Source: Heterohyrax brucei (Eukaryota; Chordata; Mammalia; Hyracoidea; Procaviidae). Taken from it: DNA of 64,000 nt. The stretch is taken from assembly GCA_028571685.1 (NCBI GenBank), contig CM053140.1, positions 146,615,701-146,679,700 on the forward strand. The letters run 5' to 3'. Shown piece after piece: positions 59,309 to 64,000 of the stretch (position 1 is its first letter; the number at the start of each line of letters is the position of its first letter). Position numbers and translations under genes: made by a program. The notes beneath the pieces were generated by a model. That model was not told where the DNA came from, did not search any database, and saw only the letters and a program-made list of their open reading frames with translations.

Positions 59309-61987
59309 AAGTGCGGTTAGTTATAATAAAATACCGGCTAAAACACTTCAAATAATTCTGGGTTCACTTTAGAGCAATTATAAACATTTTCATTGATATC
59401 CTTATGTTTTTTTTGATCGAACTGTTTCTCAAGTCTTAGCACTGAGGGAAGATAATTTATGAAGCAGTCAATTATTTTATGTTTTATATCTTAGGCTTTG
59501 AAATAATGTTTTGTACTATGTTTTGTTTTAGCTATATGATTTTAATGACAAGGTAGAAAAAGTAATCTTTCTTGGACTAGCTTATGAAAAATATTTCCAG
59601 AGTTATAATGTGAACTTTTTCTGAATAAAGTTTTAGAATATAATTCATGTGCAACTTAAGATCTTAGTATAATTGTCAATGGGTGTTAAGAGGAACCTGA
59701 ATCTTAGTTTACTGTAGTGAACCTATGATCAGTATTTTCATCATGAATAATGAAGTTATGAATCTCTGCCTTCTAAGCTTGATGTAATTCAGTCTTCGGT
59801 TTAAAGAATACACATTCTCATTTTCTTTTTCCCACTTTTCTTCCTAACTTGAAAAAGCTTTATGAAATAAAACTCATATGAGTGCCATGCCTGGAGTAAG
59901 CAGTGAAACTCAGCACCAGGAGTTTTTACCTGAAACCAGTCAATGTGAGACTATGTATTGTTCAGGTAGTACTCTGAAGGGAACCTGTTATTGTGTTTTA
60001 TACAGAGACTGCTTTCTGATGATGAAGGATAGATGATATACAGGATTGTATTTACCTGTGTCCTGCAACATAACAGCCTTGTGCTCAGATTGTGTGGGAC
60101 TAGGCTCAGGTTCTCTTCAAACCAAACATTTTCATCCATTCTCCTTTGATGGGTCCTTTTAGATTTCTCAGTGTTGGGAACATTGACTTAGTGTTCCTGT
60201 GGTTTGTTTAATAAGGGGCTGGGCTAGTTCAGTGACATGTAGCCAGCTGGATGATATCTGCTTTGGAAAGTGAGCTTTCCTCAGGCAGGACAAAGCTGTG
60301 TTGCTTAGACAAGGCAAGAGATGTCTTTTTGTCCTGGGTGTAGCTGTCAGGTCTGAAAGAACATCTTTTCAGGCTTATGAAGATTCCATTTCTCATCAAA
60401 TTAAATGGGAGGATATAACATGGCTAGTGTTTTTTGCAGTTCTCCTGACTTCCCCATCAAAGATGTCCCCCTGGTTTCACTCGAATTACACCCATGGTGT
60501 GGGGAGGGAATGTGAGAGTGGAGAGTGAAGGAGAGTATTTTGTTCTGAACTAATTCCTCAATAAATAGGGAAGAATAAAGTGCACTGGTTGTTGACTGTG
60601 TATCAGATCCCAATTTCAAATTACAATGTAACATCACAGTCATTTCTACACCTTGTTCTCATAAGGAAAGGATACCAGCTTATGTAGTATTTTTAGAGGA
60701 GAAATAAGTGATGGAGGTACTGGACATCAGTTTCTACCTCAGCTCTATGGTTATCCTTACCCTTAGATTTTGCTAAGCACGTACAGCATTGTCTTATAGT
60801 TTGTAGGCCTTACATTCTGCGATTTGTGATAAAGTCAATCTTGAAGAAGGAGGACTTGCTTTCTTTTGCAGTGTATTCATTCAAAGACTGTAGCATTCAT
60901 TCTTGTTTTAATTAGACTATTTAGCTCAATAGATTTAAAATCAACTGAATAAAATGCAGGTTGTTAACACAGTTGTATTTCTGGTCGATTAACCTATTTA
61001 ACTGGTAAGTAGTTGTGTAACACTGAATAGTTGTATTTCCCTAAGCAGTTAGAACAGAAGTAGTCACAGTTGTGTGTTTCAAAAATGTGTGCCTTTTTCC
61101 TATTTTTAAAAGTTTTAAACCTGAATGCACAATATTGTTTCCTCAGTCACTGAATATAATGGGAGGAAATGATTAAGAAGAAACTTACTAAAAATAGTAA
61201 AATTACACATTTTGTTTGTGCTTGTGTATGACAATTAAGACTTCATGCTGTCTTCAGGAAAAAGCAGTTTATAAATGAAATGTCCTGACATTTAAGAAGG
61301 CTGAGAACTAGGGTCTCAGGAGCTGAGGAGGAGACTTTAAAAGTTTATGTTTCAGTTACTTGTAGAGATTCTCACTTCATAGTGTATTTCTGTAGAAATT
61401 TGTTCCAGGGAGTTCTGTGGTTCATTCTTTGCAAGTATTTGGTGATTGCCTTCCTGTCCTAACAACAAACTACACCTGGTAATCTTACTCTTTTGTTCAT
61501 GAGAAGTTCAGGTGAAGTAAAAAATGAGCACAGACCAGCAGCATTGACTCTGTTCTGTTTGCATGTACTTCTGTGGGTAGGAACACTGGCTGTCGTTGGC
61601 TGCCGTAGAGATCTTTTGACATTTTGGTAATGAATTTGATAAAGCAAGGGACCATGGAGTTTACTATAAAGCTGTTGATACTCAGGAGATTGAAGACACA
61701 AAGCTGAGAGTAGCAGCAGTGTTGGTGCTTTAAAATGAGAGGACTGAACTAAGGGATGGTTTAATAAGTTATGACTTTACTGTATAGCAGTTATGAGGTA
61801 AGTTTATGACCTGATTTGTGTTCTTTACGTGGATAGGTAGGCTTTAGGGGTAAAGGTGTAAGAAATAATAACAGTGTGGATCTAGATTTACGTGGATATA
61901 GGTAAAAAGGGGAGAAAAGAATTGTAGGACAAAAGTCAGTCTCCTTTCTATGGTCCAATGCTGTTGAAGAGCTACATGTTACTGCAG

Positions 61988-62150
61988 TTCTAAGCACTTT
62001 GTGTATGTTATTAAGTCGTTTAGTTTTCCTTATAAAAAATACCTGATGAGGTAGTTATTATTTCCATTTTACAGGTAAAGAAACTGAAGCACAGAGAGGT
62101 AATAGTGCTTATAAGAATCTGGATTTGAGCCCAGACATCTTGTCCCTGAA
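61988..62150 (-). repeat. MIR
   Basis: Reverse: CCATTTTACAGGTAAAGAAAC, TGAAGCACAGAGAGGTAATA, TTTGAGCCCAGACATC. Confidence 0.8.
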
Positions 62151-62237
62151 CTTGGGGTACCCACCTGCTACACTCGGTTGTTTCATTCTTCTGGTAGATA
62201 ACTCATGTTCTGTGACTGTGTCAGACTTGTTATTATA

Positions 62238-62384
62238 TAACCTGTTGCTGTTGAGTTGGTTCCGACTCAGCGGCACCGTAGGACAGAGTAAAACTGCCAC
62301 GTAGGGCCAGAGAGCAGCTGGTGGGTTCCAGCTGCCAACCTTTTTGGTTAGCAGCCAATCTGTTAACCACTGTACCACCAGGGA
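62238..62384 (-). mobile_element. AfroSINE
   Basis: Reverse: TTGCTGTTGAGTTGGTTCCG, AACCACTGTACCACCAGGGA. Confidence 0.9.
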
Positions 62385-63188
62385 TAAAATGCCCCTTTTA
62401 ACCCACCATCCATGCAGTCATTAAGCAGTTTTTGAATGTGTGCCACGTGCCAGGCACAGTATCAAGTCTGGCCAATACAGAAGAGAGAGAAATGCCGCTC
62501 TCAGCAGACTTGCAGCTGAGGCAGTACAACGGGCTAAATCAACAGCACAAACGTGGGAGAACAAACTGGACTAAGAGAAGGAAACTTGAGAACAGAAAGC
62601 AGGGGCCTGATCCTGTCAGGTCACCAGAGGCCCCGTGAGCGTGACTGAGAGCTGAGTTCCCCAGGAAGGAGGAGGAGGTGACCATCTAAACCGTGCCGTG
62701 ATGCAAGGAAGGCCCTGCGAGTCTGGTTTCCCCGGCCAGTTCAGAGCCCTTGCTGTCACTGCCGGAAAGAGCGTTTGGACTCTTCCTGTGTCCCCCTGTG
62801 TGTTCAGGTTTCTGTGCAAATGCTGAGGACCAAGTACATGCACGTTGATTGAATTACAGCTGTCTTTGGTGATCTGTGTTCTGTCCCACCTTCTGCTTCC
62901 TGCCTTTTATCAGGTGTTGGGAGTGGCTGAGTGTAGATTCAGAACTGATGTGGGAGGTGGGAGAGTGAGTCAGACAGTATGCCATCACTCTCTAAACATT
63001 TTTTTTACAAGCAAATACATGTAATTTGAAAGAGTGCTTTTATTTTTGAAAACCAGCCTCTTCATTACTTTGTGTTTGAGCACTTTCGGGGAGAATGAAC
63101 TGTACCTGGTTTGCTGCTCTCCTACAGTTGGACTCAAAGTTAATTTCACCAGCTCCTCTGGCACTAGTACTAAAGTTATAGTGACACA

Positions 63189-64000
63189 TTTTTTTTTATT
63201 AAATAAAAAATGAAAGTGTACGTACTCTGTGCTTACAATGTTGGATTAAGATGGGAGAAGTACACAAGTTGTGTTGAAGTCCCATTAATATCAATCTTCT
63301 TACTAATGTGTATTGTCATCAATTTCACCCAACCAAATTCCTAACAACTATCTAATCTAAACCCTTGCCCTCCCCCCCTCCCGCCCTCCCACCCTCCCCT
63401 TCTCTCCACTTTTGTAGCAGTCAAAGAGTCTTTTCTGTTATGTATGAATCTGCTTTTAAGTTTTTATCGTAGGGGTCTCATATAGTAATTGTCCTTCTGT
63501 CGCTGACTAGTTTCACTCAACGTAACGTCCTCCAATTGAGACCAAATTGAGAGATGTTCCCTGCTATCATCATTGTTCTTTATCAGTGTATAGTACTCCA
63601 TTGAGTACATATACCAACGTTTACCTATCCATTTTTCTGTTGTTGGACATCTGGGTTGATTCCATCTTTTTGCTGTCGTGGACTGTGCTGCAGTGAACAT
63701 TCGTGTGCATGTATCAGTTGGTGTGAACGGCTTTGATTCCGAGCAGAGGAATTACTGGGTCAAATGTTATATCTGTATCCATTATTTTAAGGTACCGCCA
63801 GATTGCTTTCCAAAGAGGTTGCACCATTCTGCAGTCCCACCAACAAACAGTGTAGGAGAGTTCCAGTCTGTCCACAGCCTCTCCATTTAGTGTTTTGCAT
63901 TTTTTTGGATCATGGCCAATCTTGTTGGGGTGAGGTGGTATCTCATTGTTGTTTTGATTTGAATTTCTTTAATAATTAATGATCGTGAGCATGTCCGCAT
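63189..64000 (-). mobile_element. L1 3' end (ORF2 C-terminus plus 3' UTR), continuing past the window
   Basis: The + strand T run at 63190-63199 is the poly(A) of a minus-strand L1. The 3' UTR follows, with a G-rich tract in sense (C-rich at 63367-63402), then the ORF2 terminus at 63464-63700: MFTAAQSTTAKRWNQPRCP and MEYYTLIKNND, typical of L1. Sequence beyond 63700 continues into ORF2 with the KCWRECG region approaching the edge. Confidence 0.85.

Overview
This is a window of placental-mammal nuclear DNA, almost certainly from an afrotherian and most likely an elephant. Two things point there. Roughly fifty tRNA-headed SINE copies of the AfroSINE type occur on both strands, and three fragments of an RTE/BovB-like LINE accompany them. 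The only protein-coding sequence I can support is two small exons on the + strand that read as consecutive exons of the dual-specificity phosphatase gene CDC14A. I cannot separate elephant from hyrax or manatee by eye.

Layout: positions 1-21286 are CDC14A intron (no upstream exon recognised). Exon A is at 21287-21363, a 13.99 kb intron follows, exon B is at 35349-35441, and intron continues to the end of the window (at least 28.5 kb). None of the longer open frames looks like a gene. They are shadows of SINEs, of the pentanucleotide array at 23991-24140, or of dead LINE reading frames. There are no bacterial-type operons, CRISPR arrays or RNA genes.

The introns are filled with transposon fossils of different ages. 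The oldest layer is MIR, L2 and MER5A-like pieces. Next come a mariner fossil (41964-42523), a MaLR-type LTR layer (14672-15149 and 37055-37722), RTE LINE fragments (6228-6812, 11077-11550, 12514-12735, 13272-15735), L1 fragments (43548-43870, 44030-44490, 56033-57373, 63189-64000) and an unnamed repeat of which I find seven copies. AfroSINEs are the youngest and most numerous layer, and several are nested in older elements with target-site duplications I could read directly.

Points most worth a second look: (1) exon A carries one more A before its GT donor than the reading frame of exon B allows; (2) the mariner fossil is a fold-back with two opposed copies of the transposase C-terminus; (3) an L1 fragment sits inside an L2 with a perfect 12-bp duplication but has neither a 3' UTR nor a poly(A) tail; (4) a SINE tail has expanded into three sharply bounded pentanucleotide blocks; (5) the long RTE copy has YAND where YADD is expected and can be unpicked into two later insertions. 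I found no evidence of a new multi-gene system.
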